Source of the DNA: Alistipes sp.
Lineage (GTDB): Bacteria; Bacteroidota; Bacteroidia; Bacteroidales; Rikenellaceae
DNA: 48,417 bases
Direction: 5' to 3'
NCBI GenBank assembly: GCA_017937765.1
Contig: JAGBCY010000015.1
Coordinates: forward strand, 1 to 48,417
In this document: one piece after another, positions 7,284 through 16,685 of the stretch
Numbering within the stretch: the stretch's first letter is position 1
How the letters are laid out: the number at the start of each line of letters is the position of its first letter
Notes under the pieces: generated by a model
The model's input: only the letters and a program-made list of their open reading frames with translations
Told to the model about the DNA's origin: nothing
Database searches by the model: none
Made by a program: the position numbers and the translations under genes

Positions 7284-8513
7284 ATGAAGTACATTAATCT
7301 TATCAGCAACTTTGCTGAGTTCAAGGAGTTGAAGAGCATCGACAATGCTACGCTTATCGGCGTGCTGGAGGATGTGTTCCGCCACGCACTGCAGAAGCAG
7401 TTTGAGAGCGATGAGAACTTCGACGTGATCATCAACCCCGAGAAGGGCGATCTTGAGATTTGGCGTAACCGCATCGTAGTGGAGGACGACGCCGTGGAGA
7501 ACGAGAATACCGAGATTACGGTGTCGGAGGTTAAGGCTATCGATCCCTCGTATGAGGTGGGTGACGAGTATGCCGACCAGATTGATATGACAAAGTTCGG
7601 TCGTCGTGCCGTGTTGTCGTTGCGCCAGAACCTCGCATCGCGTATCCTCGATCTGGAGAAGGCCGCGCTCTTCGAGAAGTACTCGGAGAAGGTGGGCGAG
7701 ATTATCGCTGGCGAGGTTTACCAGGTGTGGAAGAAGGAGGTACTCGTGCGTGATGACGATGGCAACGACCTCGTATTGCCTAAGGGCGAGCAGATACCCA
7801 ACGACTTCTATCGTAAGGGCGATACCATCAAGGCTATCGTTAAGTCGGTGGAGATGAACAACAACCAGCCTCGTATCATCCTCTCGCGTACCGATAACCA
7901 GTTCCTCGAGCGATTGTTCGAGCAGGAGGTTCCCGAGATCTACGACGGCCTGATCACCATCAAGCGCATCGCCCGCATCCCTGGCGAGCGTGCTAAGGTG
8001 GCCGTTGAGTCGTACGACGACCGCATCGACCCCGTAGGTGCTTGCGTGGGTATGAAGGGTTCGCGTATCTACACCATCGTCAAGGAGTTGCGCAACGAGA
8101 ATATCGATGTTGTGAACTACACGGCAAACACGTCGCTTATGATTCAGCGTTCGTTGAACCCCGCAAAGATATCTACCATCACCATCGACGAGGAGCGTAA
8201 GACCGCATCGGTCTACCTCAAGCCCGAGGAGGTGTCGTTGGCTATCGGTAAGGGTGGTTTGAACATCCGTCTGTCGAAGATGCTCACGGGCTACGACATC
8301 GACTTGTACCGCGAGATCGAGGAGGAGGATGTTGCACTTGTGGAGTTCGCCGACGAGATCGACGGCTGGATCATCGAGGCCCTCAAGGCTGCGGGTTGCG
8401 ATACTGCGAAGAGCGTATTGGAGCTCACGGTTGAGGAGATCGCACAGCGTGCCGACCTCGAGATTGAGCAGGCCGAGAGCGTTGTAGCCATCCTCAAGGC
8501 CGAGTTCGAGTAG
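7284..8513 (+). CDS. nusA: Transcription termination/antitermination factor NusA
   Basis: 409-residue RNA-polymerase-associated factor that controls pausing, termination and rRNA antitermination. The N-terminal NusA domain (about 1-125, including TKFGRRAVLSLRQNLASRI) is followed by S1 (about 130-200, starting GEIIAGEVYQVWK) and two KH domains (GACVGMKGSRI and LAIGKGGLNIRLSKMLTGYDI). A short C-terminal acidic and helical segment (about 350-409) resembles the single helix-hairpin repeat of other NusA proteins. It lies between rimP and infB, as is usual. The leader has no Shine-Dalgarno. Confidence 0.96.
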   Translation: MKYINLISNFAEFKELKSIDNATLIGVLEDVFRHALQKQFESDENFDVIINPEKGDLEIWRNRIVVEDDAVENENTEITVSEVKAIDPSYEVGDEYADQIDMTKFGRRAVLSLRQNLASRILDLEKAALFEKYSEKVGEIIAGEVYQVWKKEVLVRDDDGNDLVLPKGEQIPNDFYRKGDTIKAIVKSVEMNNNQPRIILSRTDNQFLERLFEQEVPEIYDGLITIKRIARIPGERAKVAVESYDDRIDPVGACVGMKGSRIYTIVKELRNENIDVVNYTANTSLMIQRSLNPAKISTITIDEERKTASVYLKPEEVSLAIGKGGLNIRLSKMLTGYDIDLYREIEEEDVALVEFADEIDGWIIEALKAAGCDTAKSVLELTVEEIAQRADLEIEQAESVVAILKAEFE

Positions 8514-8553
8514 CAGACCACAGTTGATAACGATTAATGAAAGGAGATATTGA

Positions 8554-11295
8554 ATGGAGAATACGAAGAAGATAAGGCTTATCCAGGTTGCCAAGGAGTT
8601 TAAGGTGGGATTTAACACCCTCGCCGACTTTCTCCAGCGCAAGGGTTTGCAGAGCGACTGCTCGCCCTCGTCGCCCGTGACAGCCGAGGTATATGCCGCA
8701 TTAGAGAAGGAGTTTGGTCGCAATCGTCAGTCGGGTAACGAGCGTAATGCTGTGCGCGAGCGCATCCAGCAGAAGGGCTCGGTAAGCATCGCATCGCAGG
8801 GCCAGAAGGCTAAGGATGACGAGGAGGATGAGGTTATCGTCAAGAGCAACGTCATCAGCGTTAAGGATGAGGTTCGTGGCCCCAAGATCTTGGGTAAGAT
8901 CGACCTTAACCCCAAGCCCGCAGAGCCTAAGAAGGTGGAGCCGAAGAGGGAGGAGCCTAAGCCCGTCGAGGAGAAACCGGCAGAACCTAAGAGAGAGGAG
9001 CCGAAGCCTGTTGTGGAGAAGCCTGTTGAGGAGAAGCCCGTAGAGACCAAGAAGGTGGAGTCTCAGCCCGTTGAGGAGGCTCCCGCTACGGAGGAGCCCA
9101 AGCGCGATTCGGTATATCGTCCCGAGATCGCGCAGCTCGGCGGTCCTAAGATTCTGGGTACGATGGATGTATCGAATATGGTCCCCGGCGGTAAGCACAA
9201 GCGTAAGCGTCTGGACAAGGAGAAGGTAAACGTAGCGAAGGAGGGTAAGAATGCCGGCAAGCAGGAGAAGGGCGCAGCTAAGGGTGGCAATAAGCCCCAG
9301 CAGCCCCAGCAGCCTCAGGGTGGCCAGCAGCAGCCTCAGTCGAAGAAGAATAAGAAGCAGCAGAAGCAGCAACCCAAGCCCATCGTACGCCCCGAGGTGT
9401 CGGACGAGGAGGTATCAAAGCAGATTAAGGATACGTTGGCTCGTCTTACGGCTAAGGGTACGAAGTCTAAGGGTGCGAAGTATCGTAAGGAGAAGCGCGA
9501 TGAGGTTCGTGAGCGAATGAACGAGGAGATCGAGCGCGAGGAGATGGAGCGCAGCGTGCTCAAGGTTACGGAGTTCGTGACCGTGAGCGAGCTGGCTACG
9601 ATGATGAACGTATCGCCTATGGAGGTCATCTCGGCGTGTATGAACCTCGGTCTTATAGTGTCGATTAACCAGCGTCTCGATGCCGAGGCTTTGGTTGTTG
9701 TTGCCGAGGAGTTCGGCTTTACTGTCGAGTTCGTGTCGGTGGAGATTCAGGAGGCTATCGAGAGCGATGTTGATAGCGACGAGGATCTCGTTCCGCGTCC
9801 CCCTATCGTTACGGTTATGGGACACGTTGACCACGGTAAGACGTCGCTTTTGGATAACATCCGTAAGACCAACGTTACGGCTGGTGAGGCAGGTGGTATC
9901 ACACAGCACATCGGTGCTTACTCTGTGGAGCTCAACGGCCAAAAGATCACGTTCCTCGATACGCCGGGTCACGAGGCATTTACCGCTATGCGTGCGCGTG
10001 GTGCTAAGATGACCGACGTTGCCATCATCATCGTTGCTGCCGATGACTCGGTGATGCCCCAGACCGTTGAGGCTATCAACCACGCCTCGGCTGCAGGTGT
10101 GCCTATGGTGTTCGCTATCAATAAGATGGATAAGCCACAGGCCAATGCCGACCATATCCGCGAGCAGCTCTCGCAGATGAACTACCTCGTTGAGGATTGG
10201 GGCGGTAAGTACCAGTGCCAGGAGGTGTCGGCAAAGAAGGGTATGAACCTCGATAAGCTCTTGGAGAAGGTGCTCCTCGAGGCCGAGATGCTCGAGCTTA
10301 AGGCTAACCCCAACCGCAAGGCGTCGGGTGCCGTTATCGAGTCGATGTTGGATAAGGGTCGTGGTTATGTCGCTACGATTATGGTCCAGAACGGTACGCT
10401 CCGTGTGGGTGATGTTCTGCTCTCGGGTACCTACACTGGCCGCGTGAAGGCTATGTTCGACGAGAATGGCCGCAAGGTTACCGAGGCAGGTCCTTCGACT
10501 CCTGTTCAGGTGCTCGGTCTTAACGGTGCACCTCAGGCCGGCGATACCTTCAACGTTATGGAGGACGACCGCTCGGCACGTGAGATTGCCAATAAGCGTG
10601 AGCAGTTGCAGCGTATGCAGGGTATTATGACCCAGAAGCACGTTACGCTCGACGAGATTGGTCGTCGTATCGCTATCGGCTCGTTCAAGGAGCTCAACAT
10701 CATCGTTAAGGGTGATGTTGACGGCTCGGTTGAGGCTATGACTGGCTCGCTCATCAAGCTCTCGAAGGAGAGCGTTCAGGTGAACGTCATCCACTCGGCC
10801 GTAGGTCAGATCTCGGAGTCGGATGTATTGCTCGCCACTGCCTCGAATGCCATCATCGTGGGCTTCCAGGTGCGTCCTTCGGCTGCAGCACGTAAGGCTG
10901 CCGAGAAGGAGCAGATCGATATCCGTCTCTACTCGATCATCTACGATGCCATTAACGAGATTAAGGATGCTATCGAGGGTATGTTGGAGCCCGTTATGAA
11001 GGAGGAGATCGTATGCTCTACGGAGGTTCTCGAGACCTTCAAGATCTCGAAGGTGGGTACCGTGGCAGGTTGCGTTGTCCGCGAGGGTAAGATGCAGCGT
11101 AACACGCCTATCCGCGTCATCCGTGACGGTATCGTTATCTATACCGGTAAGCTCGGCTCGTTGCGTCGTTTCAAGGACGACGTGAAGGAGGTAACCGTAG
11201 GTCAGGATTGCGGTCTTAACATCGAGTCGTACAACGATATTAAGATTGGCGATATCATCGAGGGTTACGAGCAGGTAGAGGTAAAGCGCAAGTAA
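8554..11295 (+). CDS. infB: Translation initiation factor IF-2
   Basis: 913-residue GTPase that places initiator tRNA on the 30S subunit and drives subunit joining. An IF2_N-like module (1-55, [20 protein letters not shown]) is followed by a long charged linker rich in E-P-K repeats (about 110-190) and a Q/P/K stretch (about 245-290). A second IF2_N follows, then the G domain: GHVDHGKT (423-430), DTPGHEAF and NKMDK. The beta-barrel, IF2 domain 3 and C-terminal fMet-tRNA-binding barrel complete it. A clear Shine-Dalgarno (AAAGGAG, 8539-8545) precedes the ATG, unusual among its neighbours. It is last in the operon. Confidence 0.97.
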   Translation: MENTKKIRLIQVAKEFKVGFNTLADFLQRKGLQSDCSPSSPVTAEVYAALEKEFGRNRQSGNERNAVRERIQQKGSVSIASQGQKAKDDEEDEVIVKSNVISVKDEVRGPKILGKIDLNPKPAEPKKVEPKREEPKPVEEKPAEPKREEPKPVVEKPVEEKPVETKKVESQPVEEAPATEEPKRDSVYRPEIAQLGGPKILGTMDVSNMVPGGKHKRKRLDKEKVNVAKEGKNAGKQEKGAAKGGNKPQQPQQPQGGQQQPQSKKNKKQQKQQPKPIVRPEVSDEEVSKQIKDTLARLTAKGTKSKGAKYRKEKRDEVRERMNEEIEREEMERSVLKVTEFVTVSELATMMNVSPMEVISACMNLGLIVSINQRLDAEALVVVAEEFGFTVEFVSVEIQEAIESDVDSDEDLVPRPPIVTVMGHVDHGKTSLLDNIRKTNVTAGEAGGITQHIGAYSVELNGQKITFLDTPGHEAFTAMRARGAKMTDVAIIIVAADDSVMPQTVEAINHASAAGVPMVFAINKMDKPQANADHIREQLSQMNYLVEDWGGKYQCQEVSAKKGMNLDKLLEKVLLEAEMLELKANPNRKASGAVIESMLDKGRGYVATIMVQNGTLRVGDVLLSGTYTGRVKAMFDENGRKVTEAGPSTPVQVLGLNGAPQAGDTFNVMEDDRSAREIANKREQLQRMQGIMTQKHVTLDEIGRRIAIGSFKELNIIVKGDVDGSVEAMTGSLIKLSKESVQVNVIHSAVGQISESDVLLATASNAIIVGFQVRPSAAARKAAEKEQIDIRLYSIIYDAINEIKDAIEGMLEPVMKEEIVCSTEVLETFKISKVGTVAGCVVREGKMQRNTPIRVIRDGIVIYTGKLGSLRRFKDDVKEVTVGQDCGLNIESYNDIKIGDIIEGYEQVEVKRK

Positions 11296-11422
11296 TTTTT
11301 CCGTGATAAAGGGGCGTCTACTGCCACAAACGAAATATGCCGTCAATGGGCTGTGCGCCCAAGTACAGCCCATCGACGTCAATTTCGCCGAGTGTCGGAT
11401 TTAACCCTTTCTAACGAAAATT
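11294..11422 (+). repeat. Structured 3'-UTR element, copy C (after infB)
   Basis: 129-nt imperfect palindrome starting inside the infB TAA. AATTTTTCCGT pairs imperfectly with ACGAAAATT (11414-11422). GATA lies opposite TCTA, then AAAGGG with CCCTTT. The inner arms run GTCAATGGGCTGT through ACAGCCCATCGAC, with apical GCGCCCAAGT. The layout matches copies A, B, D and E, with independent stem sequences. Confidence 0.6.
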
Positions 11423-11506
11423 ATATCGCCAAAGAGGCACCCAAGATACAAGACACAAACACAAATAGATTTAACAGTTTCTAAAAACCTAAATAAACTT
11501 AAAGCA

Positions 11507-12823
11507 ATGAACAACATCAAGTTTACAACTGCTGCCGAAGCAGTTAAGTGCATTAAGTCGGGTGATCATATTCACCTTAGCTCAGTGGCATCTGCCCCCC
11601 AGTGCCTCATCAAGGCTATGTGCGACCGTGGTCGTAATGGCGAGTTTAAGGATGTTCACATCCACCACCTCCACACCGAGGGTCCTGCTCCCTATGCAGA
11701 TCCCGAGTTTGAGGGCGTATTCCAGCTCGACTCATTCTTCGTAGGTGGCAACGTACGTAAGGTTACGCAGAGCGGCTTCGCAGACTATATTCCTATCTTC
11801 TTGAGCGAGACTCAGAAGCTCTATCGTTCGGGTGCTGTTCCCTGTAACGTGGCTATGATCCAGGTATCTCGCCCCGATAAGCACGGCTACGTGTCGCTCG
11901 GTACTTCGGTAGATGCTACGTTGGCAGCTGTTGAGACTGCCGACTACGTTATCGCCGTAGTAAATAAGTATGTTCCCCGTTCGTTCGGTGACGCTATGAT
12001 CCACTCGTCGAAGATTAACTTCTTCGTTGAGGACGACCAGCCCCTCGAGGAGGCTCACTTCACCGCTCCTAACGAGGTGGAGACCAAGATCGGTAACCTC
12101 TGTGCAGGCCTTATCGAGGATGGTGCTACACTCCAGATGGGTATCGGTGCTATCCCTAACGCTGTGCTTGCTCAGCTCGGTGGCCACAAGAACCTCGGTG
12201 TTCACACTGAGATGTTCGCCGATGGCGTACTTCCTCTCGTTGAGAAGGGTGTTATCAACGGCGCGTTGAAGAACATCGACAAGGGTAAGATGGTATCTAC
12301 ATTCTTGATGGGTTCGCAGAAGGTTTACGACTTTATCGACGACAACCCCGGCGTATTGATGATGGACGTAGGCTATACGAACGATCCCTTCGTTATCGCT
12401 AAGAATGATAAGGTTACAGCTATCAACTCAGCACTTCAGGTTGACCTCACAGGTCAGGTATGTGCCGACTCTCTCGGCCGTAAGTTCTACTCGGGCGTTG
12501 GTGGCCAGATCGACTTCATCTATGGTGCATCGCTCTCGAAGGGTGGTAAGGCTATCATCGCTATGCCTTCGATTACGAACAAGGGCGTATCGAAGATTTC
12601 GGACGTTCTCACCGAGGGTGCCGGTGTTGTTACCACACGTAACCACATCCACTGGTTCGTAACCGAGAATGGTGCTGTTGATCTCTATGGTAAGAGCCTT
12701 CAGGAGCGCGCACGCCTCATCATCTCTGTTGCTCACCCCTCAGCGCAGGAGGCTTTGGACGAGGCAGCATTTAACCGCTACGGTTCGCACCACCACTATA
12801 TTAAGGGTTATATGTCGAAGTAA
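11507..12823 (+). CDS. Acetyl-CoA hydrolase/transferase family protein (4-hydroxybutyrate/butyryl-CoA:acetate CoA-transferase-like)
   Basis: 438-residue cytosolic CoA transferase of the acetyl-CoA hydrolase/transferase (Cat1/AbfT) family, which moves CoA between carboxylic acids through a glutamyl-CoA thioester. Motifs: LQMGIGAIPNAV, GVHTEMFADGV with the probable catalytic Glu, and GGQIDFIYGASLSKGGKAII, which is close to 4-hydroxybutyrate and butyryl-CoA:acetate transferases. A role in fermentative acid production from amino acids or succinate is inferred; the substrate pair is unresolved. No TAnnTTTG box is visible just upstream, so it may be read from the infB operon. Its last codons and terminator are duplicated at 13057-13127. 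Confidence 0.85.
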   Translation: MNNIKFTTAAEAVKCIKSGDHIHLSSVASAPQCLIKAMCDRGRNGEFKDVHIHHLHTEGPAPYADPEFEGVFQLDSFFVGGNVRKVTQSGFADYIPIFLSETQKLYRSGAVPCNVAMIQVSRPDKHGYVSLGTSVDATLAAVETADYVIAVVNKYVPRSFGDAMIHSSKINFFVEDDQPLEEAHFTAPNEVETKIGNLCAGLIEDGATLQMGIGAIPNAVLAQLGGHKNLGVHTEMFADGVLPLVEKGVINGALKNIDKGKMVSTFLMGSQKVYDFIDDNPGVLMMDVGYTNDPFVIAKNDKVTAINSALQVDLTGQVCADSLGRKFYSGVGGQIDFIYGASLSKGGKAIIAMPSITNKGVSKISDVLTEGAGVVTTRNHIHWFVTENGAVDLYGKSLQERARLIISVAHPSAQEALDEAAFNRYGSHHHYIKGYMSK

Positions 12824-12877
12824 TCGGGCTTCCGAGACTTATCGTATATGTAAAGCCTTCCCGCTTGGGAGGGCTTT
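12807..12877 (+). repeat. 71-bp direct repeat, copy 1 (gene 3' end plus terminator)
   Basis: 69 of 71 bases are identical to 13057-13127. The unit holds the last four codons, the stop codon and the terminator hairpin of the CoA-transferase gene. The only differences are the two bases at 12831-12832. Confidence 0.85.
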
Positions 12878-12884
12878 CTTTTTA
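12852..12884 (+). terminator. Terminator of the CoA-transferase gene
   Basis: AAAGCCTTCCC with GGGAGGGCTTT around a 4-nt loop (12852-12877), followed by a pyrimidine-rich tail (TCTTTTTA). It is duplicated at 13102-13130. Confidence 0.75.
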
Positions 12885-13056
12885 CCCCTTAATATAGTGG
12901 TGGTGCTTGGGGCACCACCGTTCATATTTACAATCCCTCTAAATCCCCCTTTAAGTTCACTTCGTTCCTTTTCGTTGCTTCGGCTCGGCAGAACAAGTTT
13001 ACTTGTTCTGCTCTCGCCTTAACCGCAACGCTGAGAAAGGTGGACTTGGTTAATGA
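12878..13056. mobile_element. 179-nt structured insert between the 71-bp repeats (MITE/REP-like)
   Basis: No gene. 12886-12906 is a perfect 21-bp inverted copy of the gene end at 12787-12807. Hairpin GGTGGTGC..GCACCACC (12899-12919) overlaps it. A nested module is bounded by TCCCCCTTT (12944-12952) and AAAGGTGGA (13036-13044, 8 of 9 complementary), and it contains a perfect 11-bp hairpin, GCAGAACAAGT with ACTTGTTCTGC (12988-13011). The layout resembles a non-autonomous palindromic element or an integration scar. No transposase is nearby. Confidence 0.45.
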
Positions 13057-13127
13057 GTTATATGTCGAAGTAATCGGGCTCTCGAGACTTATCGTATATG
13101 TAAAGCCTTCCCGCTTGGGAGGGCTTT
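13057..13127 (+). repeat. 71-bp direct repeat, copy 2, with second terminator
   Basis: Offset exactly 250 bases from copy 1. It includes the orphan codons (ending at the TAA at 13071) and the terminator stem (13102-13127) with a longer T run to 13131. Confidence 0.85.
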
Positions 13128-13196
13128 TTTTAATGGTCGTGTTATCCCGAGGTGGGTGGTTTAGGAAACTTCGGATGTTATAGGTGTTTAGTGAAG

Positions 13197-13227
13197 TTTG
13201 TCATTTGTGAATTATTTTGTAACTTTG
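13197..13227 (+). promoter_or_regulatory. Consensus promoter of the DUF4834-like gene
   Basis: TTTG (13197-13200), a 19-nt spacer and TAACTTTG (13220-13227) match the full Bacteroidetes consensus. It may also drive mlaE-mlaF. Confidence 0.75.
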
Positions 13228-13285
13228 TCGCGTACTATGTATATATAGGAGTACAACATTTGTGTTATACGAAAAAAGAGTTTAA

Positions 13286-13744
13286 ATGGCATACCTAAAG
13301 ATTATTTTTTACGGCCTACTGGCAGCTATCGAACGTCACCCGATATTCTTTCTGGCGATATTCCTATTGGCCGTTTTTGCCCCGTTTGTGTTCAAATGGG
13401 TATTGTGGGTGATTCTCGCCCTATTGGCAATTGCGCTTATCGGCATCGGCGTGGCTATGTATCGCTTCCGCAAGATGCAGCGCGAGATGAACAACCAATT
13501 CAACGGGGCTGGCGGTGCGCACTTCGGCAATGCTGGCGGCTTCAACGGCTTCACAGGCTTTAGCAATATGAGCGGTATGTCGCTCGAGGAGCTCGTGCGA
13601 CAGATGCAGGCGCAGGCCGATGCCCAGCAGCAGCGCAACGCCCAGCGTCAGCAGGGCACGCAGGGCGCGCAACGTAGGCCCGAGGAGAAGAAGATCGAGA
13701 ACGATAAGTCGGACGAGTATGTCGACTTTGAGGAGGTAAAGTAG
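13286..13744 (+). CDS. Small membrane protein (DUF4834-like)
   Basis: 152-residue protein of unknown function. Two hydrophobic segments span about residues 4-28 and 34-52, separated by a short turn, and are followed by a charged segment (YRFRKMQREMNNQF). A Gly/Asn/Phe-rich stretch comes next (about 70-95), then a helix with a Q/A/R-rich tract (about 105-135) and an acidic end (SDEYVDFEEVK). This layout fits the small Bacteroidetes DUF4834 membrane family, recognised from general pattern only. It sits 48 bases before mlaE and could be cotranscribed with it. Confidence 0.7.
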   Translation: MAYLKIIFYGLLAAIERHPIFFLAIFLLAVFAPFVFKWVLWVILALLAIALIGIGVAMYRFRKMQREMNNQFNGAGGAHFGNAGGFNGFTGFSNMSGMSLEELVRQMQAQADAQQQRNAQRQQGTQGAQRRPEEKKIENDKSDEYVDFEEVK

Positions 13745-13792
13745 CGATGTCGTAGTGTTGTTGAGGATATCGCAGAATATAAAGAGAGGAGT

Positions 13793-14536
13793 ATGATAAA
13801 ACTTTTTGAGAACATCGGGCGATACTTTATGCTTATGGGTAAGGTATTCTCGCGCCCCGAGAAGATAGGTATCTATCGCCGTCGTATATGGTTCGAGATT
13901 GAGGCTCTCGGATTTAATTCCATATCGCTCACGGCCATCATCTCGGCATTTATCGGTGCTGTTGTGGCACTTCAGATGGCCATCACGCTCGAGTCGCCCT
14001 TCATCCCGCAGTTTATGATCGGCTACGCTACGCGTGAGGTTATGGTCCTTGAGTTCTCGTCGACCGTTGTGGCTCTGATCCTTGCCGGTAAGGTGGGCTC
14101 GAATATCGCCTCGGAGATCGGCACTATGCGCATCACGGAGCAGATCGACGCCCTCGAGATTATGGGCGTGAATTCAGCGTCGTATCTGATTCTTCCAAAG
14201 GTCGTGGCCACGGTGTTGTTCTTCCCGTTGCTCACGCTCTTTAGTATCTTTGTGGGTATTGTCGGTGGTTATGCCATCGCCTACCTTACGGGCATTATGC
14301 TCCCGGGTGATTATATCGAGGGTCTGTTCTACTGCTTCGAGCCCTTCTCGATAACCTATGCGTTGGTTAAGGGCGCAGTCTTTGCCTTCATCATCACCTC
14401 CATATCGGCCTACTGCGGCTACTATGCTAAGGGTAACTCGTTAGAGGTGGGTCGCGCCTCTACGCGTGCCGTTGTTGCGGGCTCTATTACCATTATGATT
14501 TTCGACCTTATCCTAACACAAATTATGCGTGTATGA
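13793..14536 (+). CDS. mlaE: MlaE-family ABC transporter permease
   Basis: 247-residue inner-membrane permease of the MlaE/Ttg2B family, which moves phospholipids between the inner membrane and the periplasm. Five or so hydrophobic helices are visible, with the family core IGAVVALQMAI, the region VLEFSSTVVALILAGKVGSNIASEIGTM (inside about 85-115), and EQIDALEIMGVNSASYLILPK. A Shine-Dalgarno-like GAGAGGAG (13782-13789) decides the start at 13793. The stop overlaps the next start by four bases (ATGA), showing translational coupling with the ATPase. Confidence 0.93.
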   Translation: MIKLFENIGRYFMLMGKVFSRPEKIGIYRRRIWFEIEALGFNSISLTAIISAFIGAVVALQMAITLESPFIPQFMIGYATREVMVLEFSSTVVALILAGKVGSNIASEIGTMRITEQIDALEIMGVNSASYLILPKVVATVLFFPLLTLFSIFVGIVGGYAIAYLTGIMLPGDYIEGLFYCFEPFSITYALVKGAVFAFIITSISAYCGYYAKGNSLEVGRASTRAVVAGSITIMIFDLILTQIMRV

Positions 14537-15288
14537 TACGAGCAGACCATATATCAAAGACATTCGATGGCCGCGAGGTGCTCAAGGATATCACCGTTGA
14601 GTTCGATACCGGCAAGACAAACCTTATCATCGGTCGCAGTGGTTCGGGTAAGACCGTGCTGCTAAAGTCGCTCGTGGGCCTGCACGATGTGGATAAGGGG
14701 CTTATCTTTTTCGATGATACGTGCTACACGAAGCTCGGCTTCAAGGAGCGTAAGGAGATCCGTAAGGATATAGGTATGATCTTTCAGGGTGGTGCTCTGC
14801 TGGACTCTTCGACCGTGAGGGAGAACGTGCGCTTGCCGCTCGACCTCTTTACGACGATGACAGAGGGCGAGAAGCGCGATAGGGTGAACTTCTGCTTGGA
14901 GCGTGTACGCCTTCAGGGAGCTGATCACCTCTACCCCTCGGAGCTTAGTGGCGGTATGGTTAAGCGTGTGGCCATCGCGCGCGCTATCGTGCTCAACCCC
15001 CGTTATCTCTTCTGCGACGAGCCCAACTCGGGCCTCGACCCGCAGACATCGGTTGTTATCGATAACCTCATCCACGACATTACAAAGGAGTTTAACATCA
15101 CGACTATTATCAATACCCACGATATGAACTCGGTGATGGAGATTGGCGAGAAAATTGTCTACATCCACGAAGGCCACAAGTGGTGGGAAGGTACGAAGGA
15201 CGATATCCTGCAGTCGGATAACCCCGAGCTCAACGACTTTGTCTTTGCCTCGGCTATGGCAAAGCGCGCCAAAAGTGTTGCGCGATAG
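14533..15288 (+). CDS. mlaF: MlaF-family ABC transporter ATP-binding protein
   Basis: 251-residue cytosolic ATPase that partners MlaE. Walker A GRSGSGKT (34-41), Q-loop IFQGGALLDSSTVREN, signature LSGGMVKRVAIARA, Walker B LFCDEPNSGLDP and H-loop NTHDMNSV are all present, so it should be active. It overlaps mlaE by four bases. The usual third partner, an MCE-domain MlaD protein, is not next to it: the following gene is gapA with its own promoter. Confidence 0.93.
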   Translation: MIRADHISKTFDGREVLKDITVEFDTGKTNLIIGRSGSGKTVLLKSLVGLHDVDKGLIFFDDTCYTKLGFKERKEIRKDIGMIFQGGALLDSSTVRENVRLPLDLFTTMTEGEKRDRVNFCLERVRLQGADHLYPSELSGGMVKRVAIARAIVLNPRYLFCDEPNSGLDPQTSVVIDNLIHDITKEFNITTIINTHDMNSVMEIGEKIVYIHEGHKWWEGTKDDILQSDNPELNDFVFASAMAKRAKSVAR

Positions 15289-15362
15289 ACCGAGAGGAGA
15301 GGATAGTAACGAATAAATATTAAAAAAATTTAATTTTTCTTGTTTTTTATGACAGAATAGTG

Positions 15363-15370
15363 TAAATTTG
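15363..15370 (+). promoter_or_regulatory. Promoter -7 box of gapA
   Basis: TAAATTTG, with CTTG at 15339-15342 (20-nt spacer) as a near -33 box. The ATG is 63 bases further on. Confidence 0.55.
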
Positions 15371-15423
15371 TGGTCTTGAAAACAGGATTTATTGAGCGAA
15401 AGTATTAACTAACAACTAAATAA

Positions 15424-16441
<1,018 letters not shown>

Positions 16442-16443
<2 letters not shown>

Positions 16444-16571
16444 TTTTCGATTATAAGGCCGCATCTGCGGCGCATCCCTAAAAGACAACTACCTCGGGCT
16501 GTACGTCAAAGTACTATCCCGAGGTAGTTGCTTTTGTGATGCACCACATCTACAACCTTCTAATCAAAAAT
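16442..16571 (+). repeat. Structured 3'-UTR element, copy D (after gapA)
   Basis: 130-nt imperfect palindrome starting inside the gapA TAA. ATTTTCGATT pairs with AATCAAAAAT (16561-16570 region), and AAGG with CCTT. ATA lies opposite TCT. CATCTGCGGCG and CCACATCT are shared with copy B. A perfect inner stem, CAACTACCTCGGG with CCCGAGGTAGTTG, carries the apical motif TGTACGTCAAAGTACTA. The terminator at 16624 lies beyond it. Confidence 0.65.
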
Positions 16572-16623
16572 CATTTTCCGATTTATAGATGGTATCTACT
16601 GCCTATTCATCCTCTACCAACTA

Positions 16624-16661
16624 AATGAAATGCTACACCCTGCTGGGTGTAGCATTTCATT
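16624..16661. terminator. Bidirectional terminator between gapA and the endonuclease
   Basis: Perfect 17-bp stem, AATGAAATGCTACACCC (16624-16640) with its complement (16645-16661), and a TGCT loop. It lies between convergent genes. Confidence 0.85.
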
Positions 16662-16685
16662 GTTTCCTTCCTTTTGCCAATCTCA

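Noticed and set aside
7209-8723. 504-codon antisense frame over nusA
   Set aside because: Shadow of nusA with Leu/Asp/His-rich low-quality sequence.
9415-11382. 655-codon antisense frame over infB
   Set aside because: Same cause; the sense strand encodes an unmistakable IF-2.
12669-13022. 117-codon frame crossing the end of the CoA-transferase gene and the structured insert
   Set aside because: It overlaps the real gene and the palindromic insert; no domain or start context.
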